A stretch of DNA of 64,000 nt from contig OY829330.1 of assembly GCA_963691655.1 (NCBI GenBank), positions 3,038,001-3,102,000 on the forward strand, given 5' to 3'. Of this stretch, positions 1-11,115 are shown one piece after another (positions within the stretch are counted from its first letter, which is position 1; each line of letters begins with the position of its first letter). The position numbers were made by a program, and so were the translations under genes. The notes below the pieces were generated by a model. It saw only the letters and a list, made by a program, of their open reading frames with translations, made no database searches and was not told the DNA's origin. This DNA is from Toxonevra muliebris (taxonomy: Eukaryota; Arthropoda; Insecta; Diptera; Pallopteridae).

Positions 1-2600
1 ACTGAAAAATGCATACAAATTTTTTTAAATCTGCTAGCAGACTCGAGAAAATGCGATTTTTTAGAGTTTTTTTCAAAATGGAACTGTAATCGTTAGAGCT
101 GAAATATTTTGGGAATCATCATAAAATAAATCGAGGTAAATATTTGGAGGCGTACAACAACTTTTTTTTTAGTGAGGCACCTTAATTGGGATAATTGATT
201 TCTTTTTTACTTTCGATACATGCAAATTGCTGCGAAATGAAATAAATGTTCCTTTTATTAAAAAAAAATTGGATGAGACTTTTTTACTCTCAGTGACACT
301 TTTTTTGCAACTTTTTGAAATTTATCAATGGCCACGCTGGTCCTACCACACATAAAATTCAATCCTACCACACCCAACTTTTTCATTTCACAGCAAATTG
401 TTTTTGTAAAATTCAGTCCTACGCATACTAATGCAGCTTATTTTTGCATATGTATTGTAAGTGTTCATTCTCTGTATATTCTCTGGAGAAGCAAGTATGT
501 GCGGAAACTAAACGTAATTAAATTAAAATCTAAAATTAAATAATACAACATTATTATAAAAATAAATAAAATAAAATTAACTAACAAACTATAATAATCC
601 TACATGTATGCCATTCAAGTAAGAAATCTGCCTCTCCAAAATTTAAATAAAATTCTTTTGAAATCGGTAAAACTATTTGGAATATAAAGAGGACATTTTT
701 GAAGAAGATAAAAGCTCTCAAAATATTTTGTAGAGTGTGGTTTTATAAAATATTTAAATAAACAAACGAAAGGTTTATTGTTTTTTGATATTTTTATTTC
801 ATTTATTTATTTGTGTACAGCTGACGAAAATGGGTTAAGAGAGTTTTCCCTCATACACAAAATTATTTGTCAAAATTTATTGAGCGAATACATGTCATAA
901 TTGTCAAACAGTGTGACCAACTTTTGTTTTCAAAAACCCGCTAAAATAAAGAAAAAACGTGTATTTTCTTTTAAAAAGCGATAAATTTTTTCTTAATGAA
1001 AGTGTTAAAAACAAATTGTTTTATATATGTATTAAAAAGAAAACTAAATAAATACATGTATTTTTAAAGTTTTTAATTCACAGCTTTTCTAAATTATACA
1101 ATAACAAGAAAAACTAAAATAAGATAATGGAAAAAGAGTATTTTATATACTTTGATCACTAAAAAATATACATACCGATGTCGAAGTCTATATTCTCTTC
1201 ATTACTATCAGCTTCTTCTGGCCATAACACACTCTTTAGTCTGAATTCAGAATCATTATAAACACTAGTGCTATTTATTTTATTTACGTCACCAGGTATT
1301 TTGTTGGTTTCACAAAATGAATTTTAGTATTTTAATCTATTTTTTTATATGAAGTAAAGAATTTTTTTAATTGAGTGACATACGGTTACGAACCTTGGTT
1401 TTAAATAAGTTCATTACTCATTGTTTCGATAAAAAATGTTGTTAGGATTATGCAGGAAATAGATTATATAGCGGAGCATTTAGTGTCTTTAAAATTGAAA
1501 AAAAAAACGCGTTGAAAAACCCGCTGACCACTAAATCACTTTTTTCCACGGTTTAATTTTCAAAAAGCACTAAATTTAGCGAGAAAAGCACTGAGTTGTA
1601 ACTAATCACCTATGGCATTTGGAAATTCTTATCGAAAACGTTTTTTATTTAATCTTTCGAAAAATGCACAAAAAACCTTAAAAATTCAAAATGTGACCAT
1701 TTTTTTTCAAAATCAAAAATAGTTTTGACTTTTTTTTTAAAAGGAAACATTTTTTGTTTTTATTTGCGTCAAAAGAAGCCCATGTATTTCCTTTGAGATT
1801 TTTGAGTATTTATCTATCAAAATGAACGTCAAGTAACTCAGTACACCGGATTCATTTGAGCTCAATCGATTTTAAGAGTGGGTTCCCTTGAGATGAAATC
1901 TCCCTACCTTACTATTAATCTACCAGTTCTGGAGCGCATTAAAACAACATTAACCATGATCAATTTGAAACGTGTCTCGCTGTTGTAATATAAAATTATA
2001 CCGGTGCGGGGAATTTCATTGAAAATCGGGGAATTTCTCGAGGGCTATCGGGAAGATAGAAAAAAATGAGTTGGCATCCCTGGTGAGCACAAACGATACA
2101 CAAAACGTTTCAACTCCAAAGACCTGAAACTATGTGAACTCACTTTCATGGATGGTATTGTTTGTGGATAAAGTTTGTGCTCATGATACGAAACCAAACC
2201 GAAACAAAAGAAAAAATGATATTTCGGTAGTGTACCGAATCAAAATAAAAAATGATATTTCGGTTGTGTACTTAAGGGAAAGTGGCAAAATCGGAACAAT
2301 ATGAACATGGAATATTCATCCATGCGCGGATTTTTATTTTATTTTTGAATTTTCGGCTCAACTTCGCCCATTTTAAAAATGCGTTATATTTTTTGTGTAT
2401 ATTGGTACATATGTATCTTCATATTTTGTAATTTTGTAGTTTTTATTTGGTAACTTTGCGACATTTATTTTCGTTAATTTTTTTATTATTAATTATTTTG
2501 AATTACGTTTTTTCTTTAGATTAATTCTTAATAATAATAATAACTTGCAATTATTACAAATACAAACATACATACGAGTTATATATGTATCTAAACAATG
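1..2600. other. Unassigned AT-rich intergenic DNA
   Basis: No long reading frame with recognisable motifs is seen on either strand. The stretch is rich in A and T runs. A short imperfect direct repeat (about 30 bp, containing 'aatgatatttcggt') occurs twice near 2215-2270. One possible small exon at about 1176-1305 on the minus strand is listed separately. Short frames such as 328-543 have the skewed composition of AT-rich non-coding DNA and are not called. Confidence 0.6.
1176..1305 (-). pseudogene. Possible isolated coding exon with splice donor
   Basis: On the minus strand this stretch reads open for about 43 codons. The peptide is acidic and non-repetitive (it includes LWPEEADSNEEN) and ends at a good splice donor (CG|GTATGT, exon edge 1176). 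The frame is closed by a stop a little upstream. A coding exon would therefore need an acceptor inside the stretch, for example the AG near 1265. I do not recognise the protein. It may be a remnant of a transposase or host gene, or chance. Confidence 0.25.
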
Positions 2601-3051
2601 ACACTATTGTGTAAAACCACTGACGTAGTTTACTCTCCTCTCTGCATAAGCTCCGCCTTTGTTTCGGAGTTACCAAGGTACTCTTATATTCGGAGTTTGG
2701 ACTACGTGACTGCGTAGTTCCAGTCTAGTCTCGAAGTTAATTAAAAAAAGGCGGAGTGTTGACTACGTGACTAAAATCATGTTTGTTTACTTCTTGCGCA
2801 CTTAATCCTCTTCCTTTCATGAATGAAAAAGTGAAGCTAAATTAGTTTTATGCCGAGAACCGAGATCACAAAATCAATTGTAATTTAAGTGTAATTAAAA
2901 CTGAATAATTTGAACTATTATATTAAATTTAAATAAAAAACTATGTTAACAAAAAACAAAATTAATTAATAATTTAATTTACATTGTGACTATTATATTT
3001 AATTTTAATAAGAAACTATATAAACGGAAAAGCAAATTTAATTTCTAATTT

Positions 3052-3071
3052 AATTGGCGACGAGGATGGGA
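3052..3071 (+). promoter_or_regulatory. Primer binding site region of Gypsy A
   Basis: The sequence TTGGCGACGAGGATGGGAT follows an AT-rich LTR-like end and precedes gag by about 250 bp. Leaders of this form (TGGCGACGAGG...) are common just inside the 5' LTR of insect Gypsy elements, where a tRNA 3' end primes minus-strand synthesis. I did not assign the tRNA. Confidence 0.55.
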
Positions 3072-3314
3072 TACGAGTGAAAAAAATCGTATCCAGTAAT
3101 CGAACTCATAGTCACAAAATTAAAAAAAAAATAAATAAATAAAAAATGTTTAATGTTCACAAACTTAATTGCACCATACGAGTGTTTGCTTAATTCTAAG
3201 ACGTCAATAAATTTGTAAACTCTAAGAAAAAAGTGAAGAAAGAAGAAGTGACATTTAACCAAAATCAAAAAAAAAAAAAAAACATTTAAATTTTGAAACA
3301 AAAATTAAACAACA

Positions 3315-4200
3315 ATGGCATTTTCGCTAGCTGAAAGTCTTCGTGAGGCCAGAAGCCTAGCAGCCTATAATGGAACAAGTGAGTATACACTCAGTAATTA
3401 TTTACGAAAAGCTGCGACTGCACTACGACTGACTTCGGAGGAGCATCAAGGTACTTTACAGGCGGTATTAGTTAATCGACTTCAAGGGAAAGCGTTGCAG
3501 GTAATAGAAACCTTAATTAACCCAACATAGGATGAAATTATATACAAGCTGAAAGAAAAATTTGGCGTAAAAAGGACGTTTTTTCATTTCAGAAGTGCCG
3601 CTTTGAATGTACATAGACGCAAAAAATATTGAAGAGCTTCATTATAAATTAAGCAAAATTCTAGCCCAAATGAATACTAAATTTTTTTTGGAGCCCGACA
3701 ATTTGTATACACCAGCTAACAACGAGCTAATTATATTTGATATTTATACTAACTTTTTACCAATTTATATTAAATCTTTACTAATACAAAATCACATTAA
3801 TTCTATAAATAAAGCTCATACTATATAATGATCTAGAGAATAATTTATTAAAAGATATAAAAATTAAGAATTCTAGATCTACATACATATAGTTATGATA
3901 ATGATTTTCAGCATTCACAAACTAATAAAAAATCTTATTTTAATAAAAACCAAAATTTTGAAAACTTTAAAAATGAAATTCTGGACCTAAAAATCAAAAT
4001 TCTGGTAATTATCATCAAAATCGTGGTAATTATAGAAACGAAAATTTTTGGAGTTTTAAGAACCAAAATTATAATTCTGGAAATTACAGAAATCAAAATT
4101 TTAGGAATTTCGCAAAAAATGTAGATGAGGCACCTATGGAAGTAGACGCCATTGGTGCTACGCAAAATTTTCATATACAACCTCTGGAACCAAATTAACA
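3315..4200 (+). pseudogene. gag: Gypsy A gag remnant
   Basis: Starts at ATG 3315 (MAFSLAESLREA...). The first 71 codons form a helical capsid-like region that ends in TAG at 3528-3530. The frame stays open past it (DEIIYKLKEKFGV...), so the TAG looks like a nonsense mutation, plausibly of a Trp codon. A frameshift follows near 3605. The matching continuation (NIEELHYKLSKIL) is in the frame that opens at 3607. The C-terminal part, to about 4196, is a degraded Asn-rich tail ending in a PMEVDAIGA segment, with no CCHC zinc knuckle. Such Asn-rich tails without a knuckle are also seen in element B. Confidence 0.65.
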
Positions 4201-4215
4201 ATAATATTATTAACA

Positions 4216-4515
4216 ATAAACGACACCAGATGTTTGATTGATAGTGGAGCTGCTACCACACTAGGCAACTATGACTTTTTCTTAAATATAGCTGTTAAGA
4301 AGAAATTGGTAAAACCAATTTTATTAAACACTTTAATAGGGTATAATATTATAACAGAAGAAGTTATTGTAAATGTACCAACTGAATTTAATGCAAGAGA
4401 TGAAACTATGTCAGTGAAATTAGTTAATTTGAAAGACAAAACGTTCGATTGTATAATCGGAATTAATGTTTTAGGCCCGATTGGTGCAATTATAGTGCAA
4501 TTGGTGCAATTATAG
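4216..4515 (+). pseudogene. Gypsy A retropepsin remnant
   Basis: An aspartic protease domain of the retroviral type. The catalytic motif D-S-G-A is at 4240-4251 (CLIDSGAATTL), with a hydrophobic strand and a C-terminal IIGINVLG-like loop near residue 75. The frame ends at TAG 4513-4515, just after a small local duplication of 'gtgcaattatag' and 'ggtgcaatt' around 4484-4516 that disrupts the link to the reverse transcriptase. The nearby minus-strand frame at 4269-4601 is only its shadow. Confidence 0.65.
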
Positions 4516-4532
4516 ATTTCACAAATAATATT

Positions 4533-5340
4533 ATGACAGTAAATAATAATAATATAAATATTTTTAATGATCGTCATCAATTTAACTATGAAGAAATTCA
4601 TTATTTAGAAAAATTTGAGTTTACTGAAATTAGTAATCTAATACCAAAAGATTTAAATGAACAAGAAAAGAATTCTTTGAAAAATTTTATACAAAAAAAT
4701 AAGAAAACATTCTATATGGAAGGTCAAAACCTAACAACTATAAATTGTGTCAAACATAAAATAAATACCAATTCGAGCAAACCAATATACTGCAAAAATT
4801 ATAGGCACCCCCAAATTTTAGAAAAAGAAATGGAGAAGCAAATTGATGAAATGATTAAACAAAATATTATAAACCCTACCAAATCTCCATATAATTCCCC
4901 TTTGTGGATAGTTAAGAAAAAACCTGATAATTCTAATAAACAGAATTGGCGCTTAGTGGTTGACTATAGAAAGTTGAACGATGCAACAGTGGAAGATAAA
5001 TTTCCACTACCAAACATTAAATCACTTTTCGATAAGTTAGTTTTTTCAACTTCTTTGCCCGAACACTTTGAAAATTTACAAAAAATATTCTCTAGACTGA
5101 ACGAATATAACTTAAAAATACAATTGATAAATATAAATTCTTATCAAGGGAAATCTATTTTTCGGTACATATTATTACCAATAAAGGCATAAAACCTAAC
5201 CCTAAGAAAATAAGTGTAGTACAAAATATTTAATTACCAAGAACTGTAAAAAAAAAAAAAATCATTCTTTGGTTTGACAGGGTATTACAGAAAATTTGTT
5301 AAAAATTATTCAAATTAAATAAAAATTAGCCCTATAATAA
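4533..5340 (+). pseudogene. pol: Gypsy A reverse transcriptase with YxDD region deleted
   Basis: The N-terminal linker and RT fingers are recognisable: SPYNSPLWIVKKK at 4886-4924, then WRLVVDYRKLND and FPLPNIKSLFDKL. Near 5040 the frame jumps straight from the DKL block to VFSTSLPEHFENL, which in intact Gypsy RTs follows the YLDD motif. About 80 residues of palm, including the catalytic aspartates, are therefore deleted. After 5192 the connection domain (homologous to 8560-8680 in element B) continues with frameshifts and stops until element B interrupts it at 5384. It cannot encode an active polymerase. Confidence 0.75.
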
Positions 5341-5383
5341 AATAATTAAAAAAAAAATACTGAAATTGATTTAAATGATCAAT

Positions 5384-5387
5384 CATA
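5384..5387. repeat. Target site duplication of element B, left copy (CATA)
   Basis: CATA directly precedes the AGTGAC start of the 5' LTR and recurs at 11116-11119 after the 3' LTR. A 4-bp duplication is typical of Gypsy integrases. Removing B plus one CATA rejoins the two halves of element A. Confidence 0.85.
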
Positions 5388-5704
5388 AGTGACATAGTCC
5401 CACTGTTTCCAGACTGCACCTGAATCTTTATCTCTTATCCTATATTGTATAAGAGGTTTAAGCTCAGAGAGTTTGCAGATCATTTAGCTATGCAGTTAGT
5501 TTTTAAGCTATCTAGTTTTTAGTTTTTGAGTTGCTGTTCTCTCAGTGATGCGTGAATATTAACTTCGCTCATATAATAATTATTACATTGTCGCACTCAA
5601 AAAATATGTCTATTTCTAAATAAAATTATAAATAATCTTAAATTTAAGTTTTGAATAAAATACCTTTTTGTAAATAAAACGACTTTCATAATAAAACTTT
5701 CACT
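5388..5704 (+). repeat. Gypsy B 5' LTR
   Basis: Begins AGTGACATAG and ends TTTCACT, giving inverted termini AGTGA/TCACT. It matches 10799-11115 except for two substitutions, near 5643 (a versus g) and 5681 (c versus g). It should carry the promoter and poly(A) signal; AATAAA motifs are present near 5620 and 5693. Confidence 0.92.
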
Positions 5705-5721
5705 GGCGCAGTCGGTAGGAT
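5704..5721 (+). promoter_or_regulatory. Gypsy B primer binding site (tRNA-Ser type)
   Basis: TGGCGCAGTCGGTAGGAT begins at the last base of the 5' LTR. This is the primer site known from 17.6 and 297, complementary to the 3' end of a serine tRNA. Confidence 0.85.
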
Positions 5722-6309
5722 TTGCGCAAAAGATCCTAAAACGGACCTACTTAGTGTTATTAATAACGTCAGAAGTGGTGAAAACACTTAAAAAAAAAAA
5801 TAATAATAAAAATTATAAAATAATTATATAATAATAAAAACTAAAAAGAAAAATTATTAATTAATAACAAAGTGGTTTCCATAAAAAACTTTTCACACTT
5901 TTTTAACTGTTGTCTTAAGACCTTGGGGAAAGTACAGTCTCGTCGCTTGATAAGTGGAGCTAATACCGCTTTTACCATAAAATCTTCATTAAGAGTGAAT
6001 CATTACAATAAACGCTTAAGGAAAAACGAATAAGAAGATAAAAAGAGCGAACGTTTCACATGAAAAAAAGAGAGATAGAAATAACATTATAAAATTATAA
6101 CACCAGTTCTTGCAGTAAAAAGAAAAAATAGGGTGAATGAAAAAATAGCCAAAAAAAAGTACTAGTTTGAAAAAAGAGTAATAAAATAAAATAAAAGTGA
6201 CTGTCTCACTATCTCAAATAAAATAAATATAACTTTCAATGAATCTATAAACTTTCAACTGATTAAGGAATAAAAAAATAACTCAGTCAGTAAAACAGTC
6301 TTCTCATTG
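5722..6309 (+). other. Gypsy B untranslated leader
   Basis: About 590 bp of A-rich sequence between the primer site and the gag ATG at 6310. No reading frame of note. This is where packaging and dimerisation signals would be expected, but I cannot point to them. Confidence 0.6.
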
Positions 6310-7354
6310 ATGGAAGCAGAATTAGAAAGCATAAGCTCGATATTAAGTTCATTAAATATAAACACTATAAGCTCTACAATGGCTGAAGAAAGAGAGAGAA
6401 GGGAGCTTGTTATGCAAAATATTAAACTTATCCAACCGTTTGATGGTGATCAGAACTATTTGGCGTTATATATCGATAGTATTGATGCCACTATTCCACA
6501 ACCTATGCCAGCAGTTCAAGAGGAGAGAGCATTTTACTTTCACTGTATCATACGAACGCTACGAGGTTCTGCCTTAGATGTCGTCAGAAGAGAGCAACCG
6601 ACAAATTGGCCAACGCTGAGACAGCTACTCATCGACGAATTTGATGAACATACCCCGGTGTCTACGCTTATTTTAGAGATAAGTAACATTAAATTTAAAA
6701 ATAATGTAAGATTATTATGTGATGAAATAAATACTGAAGTTTGTAAAGTAAAGGATTGCATTAAACTAAAAAATTAAAGTATCTCAACTAAAACATTTTT
6801 AAATAAAGAATTAGATCAAATAAGTCTCAAAACTTTAAAGAGAGAGTTACCAAATTATTTAACTGCACTAGTAAATGCAAACCTTGCTACTGATCTGAAA
6901 CGCAATAAAAATACTAAAAGAAAACAATGTATATGATAAAAAATTTAACAAAAACAAGCAAAATCAAAGAAATAACTTATCCTCAAGAATTCCGAACCAT
7001 TTGAATAATGCAGCTACCAATGAACACTTTTCAACGCCTTATAGAAATCAATTGTGGCAAAACCCCAATTCCAATAATTTCAATAATCCTAACCATTTTA
7101 TCAATCTAAATTGGCGAAATAATAATCCCTACCAATTTAACCCCCAACTTAATCACACTTCTCCCTTTAATTATGCTAACAACTACACTAACAGAAACTT
7201 AACTAATACGCAAGGAACAAACTCACACCAAATAAGAAGGCAAAACGTGACTGATTCAAACCAGTCAAGAATTAGACGTTTTGGACCTCCTGAGCCTATG
7301 GAACAAGAGCCGGAAAATTTTCAATTAGAAGCCTCGGAGGACTGCCTACAATAG
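6310..7354 (+). pseudogene. gag: Gypsy B gag (stop and frameshift)
   Basis: Starts at ATG 6310 (MEAELESISS). An acidic N-terminal helix is followed by a capsid-like region (LIQPFDGDQNYLALYI...). TAA at 6775-6777 stops the frame, but coding continues in phase (STKTFLNKELDQISL). A frameshift near 6925 then moves reading into the frame that runs to TAG 7352-7354. The C-terminal part is strongly Asn-rich (NPNSNNFNNPNHF...) with no CCHC knuckle, as in relatives of 17.6. Two lesions in an otherwise young element could be real decay or indel errors in the assembly. Confidence 0.75.
7315..7321 (+). promoter_or_regulatory. Candidate -1 ribosomal frameshift site gag to pol
   Basis: In the gag frame the codons GAA-AAT-TTT contain the heptamer A AAT TTT, which fits the X XXY YYZ slippery rule. 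A slip of -1 here enters the pol frame at TCA (7321-7323), which is open through the protease motif at 7390. The gag stop lies only about 30 bp downstream. This fits the usual -1 relation of gag and pol in this group. Confidence 0.55.
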
Positions 7355-9181
7355 AGTTAAAAATTGATAATAAATCTGTAAAGTTTTTGATAGACACAGG
7401 TTCGTCTGTTAGCCTAATAAAACCAAAAATAATTAATAACAATGCCATTCAAGTTGAACCTATAACATTAACAACTGCTACAGGAAAAGTTTTGCTGAAC
7501 AAAATTCAGGAAGTTTTTGGCTTCAATGATGAACATAAACTAACGTTTTTCGTGCACAACTTTTCGGATAATTATGACGGACTGATAGGTTTTGATTCAC
7601 TCCAACAACTTAATTCGAAAATTGATCTAGAAAATAAAACCATAATTTTGAATGGAATTTCTTATAATCTTTTTAATAACAATCCTAGAGTTAACAATTT
7701 TGATAATTTACTTACAGAGTTAAATATTTATGAAAATAATGATTTAGAAGGAAATAAGTTTAGGCTTGATCATTTAAATATGGAAGAATCTGAGAAATTA
7801 AAAAAATGTTTAGATAAATACAAAAGGCTTTTTTATAAGGAAGGAGAAAAGCTTAGCTTTACTCATAAAATAAAACACAACATAAAAACCAATAATGAAG
7901 ACCCAATCTATGTGAAATCCTACAGGTATCCGGAAGTTCATAAAGCGGAAGTAAATAAGCAAATAAGAGAAATGCTTGAGCAGCAAATTATTTGTCACAG
8001 TGACTTTCCTTACTCTGCCCCAATTTGGGTTGTTCCTAAAAAATCGGTTGCTTCAGGGAAAGATAAATGGAGAATCGTTATTGATTTTCGAAAACTAAAC
8101 GCCATTACTATTGACGATAGATACCCCATCCCTAACATGGATAAAATACTCGACAAATTAGGTAGGTGTATGTATTTTTCGACCATCGATTTAGCGCAAG
8201 GTTTTCATCAAGTCGAAATGAATCCTCTTGATAGACAGAAGACAGCTTTTTCCACGCAGGGTGGACATTTTGAATTCTTGCGAATGCCATTTGGGCTCAA
8301 AAACGCTTCAGCCACATTCCAAAGACTGATGAACACAGTTTTGAATGGCTTAATAAGAAAAGACTGTATGGTCTACTTAGACGATATAGTTGTTTTCAGT
8401 ACACTTCAAGAACATTTACTATCGCTCGATAGAGTTTTTGAAAGATTAGCTGAAGCAAATTTGAAAATCCAATTGGATAAGAGTGAATTTTTAAAGCGTG
8501 AAACTGAATTTCTTGGCCATATTATAACGCCAACAGGAATTAAACCGAATCCGAACAAAATAAAAGCAATTTTAAATTTTCCAATTCCTAAAACGGAAAA
8601 AGAAATAAAACAGTTCTTAGGACTAGCGGGATTTTACCGTAAGTTTATCAGAAATTTCTCAAAAATTACTAAACCTTTGACAAACTGCCTAAAGAAGGGC
8701 AACAGGGTAAATCATTATGATAAGGAATACATAGAAGCTGTGAATACTATAAAAATTTTGATAACAAAAGATCCAATTTTGGTGTACCCTAATTACGAAA
8801 AGCTGTTTACATTAACAACAGACGCGTCAAATGTAGCTTTAGGGGCAGTATTAAGCCAACAAGGCCATCCCATTTGCTTTGGTACCGCACACTCAACGAA
8901 CATGAGTTGCACTACTCGGCAACTGAGAAGGAGCTTCTCGCAATGGTCTGGGCCACAAAATATTTCAGACCATATCTGTATGGCAGGAAATTTTTAATAA
9001 ACAGCGATCACAGGCCATTGCAGTGGCTGCACAACCTTAGAGAACCGAATGCCAAATTACAAAGGTTGAAGATCAGGCTGAACGAATATGATTTTGATGT
9101 GAAATATATTCCAGGCAAAGAAAACCATGTAGCTGACGCACTGTCGCGTGTTAAAATTCAGGAATGTAATGTCAATGAGTA
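7322..9181 (+). pseudogene. pol: Gypsy B protease, reverse transcriptase and RNase H
   Basis: Retropepsin: FLIDTGSSVSLI at 7384-7419. RT fingers and palm: APIWVVPKK near 8015, WRIVIDFRKLN near 8070, FSTIDLAQGFHQ near 8175, and the catalytic YLDDIVVFS at 8374-8400. Connection domain: FLGLAGFYRKFI near 8615. RNase H starts with [16 protein letters not shown] near 8811. A frameshift near 8870-8885 moves reading into the frame carrying [22 protein letters not shown] and [17 protein letters not shown] follows at 9179-9181, after which the same frame continues (IASDIATIHSA...), so it is an added stop. Apart from these lesions every catalytic motif of RT and RNase H is present. Confidence 0.85.
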
Positions 9182-9427
9182 AATTGCATCAGACATAGCA
9201 ACAATTCACTCAGCTAGCGAAGACAATGAAAGCCACATCAGAATATCTGAACGACCATTGAATGTTTTTAAAAATCAGCTTAAATTAATTAGAGGTAACC
9301 AAAACTCAACTAGCACAACGAGAATTTTTCAAATAATCTAACAACAATAACTTACAACGAACTAACTACAGACTATATTAAGCAACTAATTAAAACTTAC
9401 TTACTAAAAAATAATATAACAATATTT

Positions 9428-10462
9428 ATGCCAAATGATAACGACTTTTTACAATTTCAAGAGGTTTATAAAACAATAATTACAACAAATCAAAACAAAG
9501 TTTATCGATCAACTCTTGAAGTAGAAAATATTGAAGATTATTCAACTTTTAAAACTAAAGTAACTGAAATTCATTTAAGTGGTCTTCACCAAGGAATAGA
9601 AAAAGTTTCAAAATGTTTCAAACAAAAATATTATTATCCCAATTATCTAAAAGAAATTACTAAAATAATAAACGAATGTGAATTGTGTAATCACTGCAAG
9701 AATGACCATATATCCAACAAATTGCCATTTAAAATTACGCCTCCGGTCTTTGAAATTCGAGAAAAGTTTATTGTGGATTTTTGGAAGTGGGATAATGAAT
9801 GTATCGATTTATTCTCAAAATTTGCTACTGTGGAAAAAGTCAAAGCTCTCAATTGGCTTGAAACAAAAAAAGCGTTGCTAAAAGTTTTCAATGGTATGGG
9901 ACCTCCTAAAATTTTAAAAATGGATCAAGATCAAGGCATGAATAATGCAAATATTAAGCAATGGTGCGATCAATTAAACATAAAAGTAGAAGTAACAACA
10001 GGGAAAACTGGTATTGGTGATATTGAGCGTTTGCATAAAACGATGAATGAGAAGCTTAGGATAATTAACACTTCCGGTGATAAAGAATTAAAACATATGG
10101 AAGTAGAACAAACACTATATACTTACAATCATGTTATTGCTCATTCTACTACTGGTGAAATCCCATATAACATTTTTTTTAATAAACATCCACCAAGATA
10201 TAATCCTCAACTCGTTAAAGAACAAAGAATTTATAATGTAAATAAAAATAGACAAGAGAAAGATATCGACATAAATTTTGTAAATGCCGAAAATTCGAGG
10301 AAAAGATTAGACAAAATAAGTAACCCCTTTAGAAAAGTAAGGTTACTTCAAACCGAAGAGGATGGAGAACATCATATTGTTAAATTTAAAAATCAAAATG
10401 TAAGAAAATATAAAAACCAATTTAAAAGGAAAAAAAAAAAACAAATTGAAATTACTATTTGA
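9428..10462 (+). pseudogene. Gypsy B integrase
   Basis: A 344-codon open stretch. The N-terminal zinc-binding module shows H-x4-H (HLSGLH) and C-x2-C (CELC). The catalytic core shows VDF near 9775, DQG near 9928 and IER near 10023. The core looks about ten residues short between the first two acidic positions. The C-terminal tail is basic (QFKRKKKKQ). A frameshift near 9326 separates it from the rest of pol, so the ATG at 9428 is not a natural start. The array unit begins inside this gene at 9797, in the codons for NECIDLFSKF, and copies 2 and 3 carry only the part after that point. Confidence 0.8.
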
Positions 10463-10786
10463 CCAATTTTGTAATACTACCAAAAAGCTGTTGAAAAACG
10501 AAGAAATTTATTTTTTGTAATTAAAGCAATTGTACACGTTTTTATCCTATTCACTTATTTTTCGGATGAATTAGAAACAAAGAAATTAAAATTTCATTAA
10601 AACTAAAATTATTTAAAGATACAAAAGCATCATCAAAAAAAGAAAAAAAAAACACATTGTAATTTTTCCATACCTATTTTGTTTTTTTTTTGGATAATAA
10701 GTTTGATTTAAAAACAAAATTTATTTAAAAAAAAAAAAATAAAAATTTACACAACTAAAAACTGCAATGAGGGCGTTGCAATATTT

Positions 10787-10798
10787 AAAAATGGGAGA
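10787..10798 (+). promoter_or_regulatory. Gypsy B polypurine tract
   Basis: The purine-rich stretch AAAAATGGGAGA, with one T, lies directly against the 3' LTR. This is the position and composition expected for the plus-strand primer. Confidence 0.6.
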
Positions 10799-11115
10799 AG
10801 TGACATAGTCCCACTGTTTCCAGACTGCACCTGAATCTTTATCTCTTATCCTATATTGTATAAGAGGTTTAAGCTCAGAGAGTTTGCAGATCATTTAGCT
10901 ATGCAGTTAGTTTTTAAGCTATCTAGTTTTTAGTTTTTGAGTTGCTGTTCTCTCAGTGATGCGTGAATATTAACTTCGCTCATATAATAATTATTACATT
11001 GTCGCACTCAAAAAATATGTCTATTTCTAAATAAAATTATAAATAATCTTAAGTTTAAGTTTTGAATAAAATACCTTTTTGTAAATAAAAGGACTTTCAT
11101 AATAAAACTTTCACT
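10799..11115 (+). repeat. Gypsy B 3' LTR (array copy 1)
   Basis: A 317-bp LTR nearly identical to the 5' LTR, followed by the CATA target duplication (11116-11119). It is inside the array unit and so appears three times (also 23784-24100 and 36769-37085). Confidence 0.92.

Larger units (their letters stand above)
3050..5383 (+). mobile_element. Gypsy element A, left part (decayed, split by element B)
   Basis: Remnant of a Ty3/Gypsy LTR retrotransposon in the order primer site, gag, protease, reverse transcriptase. The right part of the same element resumes at 11116 after the inserted element B. The reading across the insertion point is continuous once one copy of the CATA duplication is ignored (a lysine-rich linker leading into RNase H). 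The 5' LTR must lie left of about 3050, perhaps from about 2600, but no second LTR is present to delimit it. Everything beyond the start of RNase H (integrase, 3' LTR) is missing. Nonsense codons, frameshifts and an internal RT deletion make it inactive. Confidence 0.8.
5388..11115 (+). mobile_element. Gypsy element B, 17.6/297 type, full length
   Basis: A 5.73-kb Ty3/Gypsy element with 317-bp LTRs that start AGTGACAT and end TTTCACT, as in the Drosophila 17.6/297 group, and a tRNA-Ser type primer site. Order: LTR, leader, gag, protease-RT-RNase H, integrase, purine tract, LTR. No env-like frame fits in the roughly 320 bp between integrase and the purine tract, unlike 17.6 and 297. The two LTRs differ at two positions that I can see, so the insertion is young. 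Yet gag and pol carry several stops and frameshifts, so this copy was probably mobilised in trans or contains sequencing errors. The tandem array starts inside its integrase gene. Confidence 0.9.

Noticed and set aside
328..543. 71-codon plus-strand frame in the left flank
   Set aside because: AT-rich chance frame; it holds a short repeated 'cctaccacac' word and no recognisable domain.
9797..9810. Microhomology at the triplication breakpoint
   Set aside because: The base before GAATG in copy 1 is T while the junction has C, and the base after TTTTTATC at the right edge is C while the junction has G, so no base is shared.
10463..10786. env gene in element B
   Set aside because: Only about 320 bp of A-rich sequence separates integrase from the purine tract; no signal peptide or transmembrane frame.
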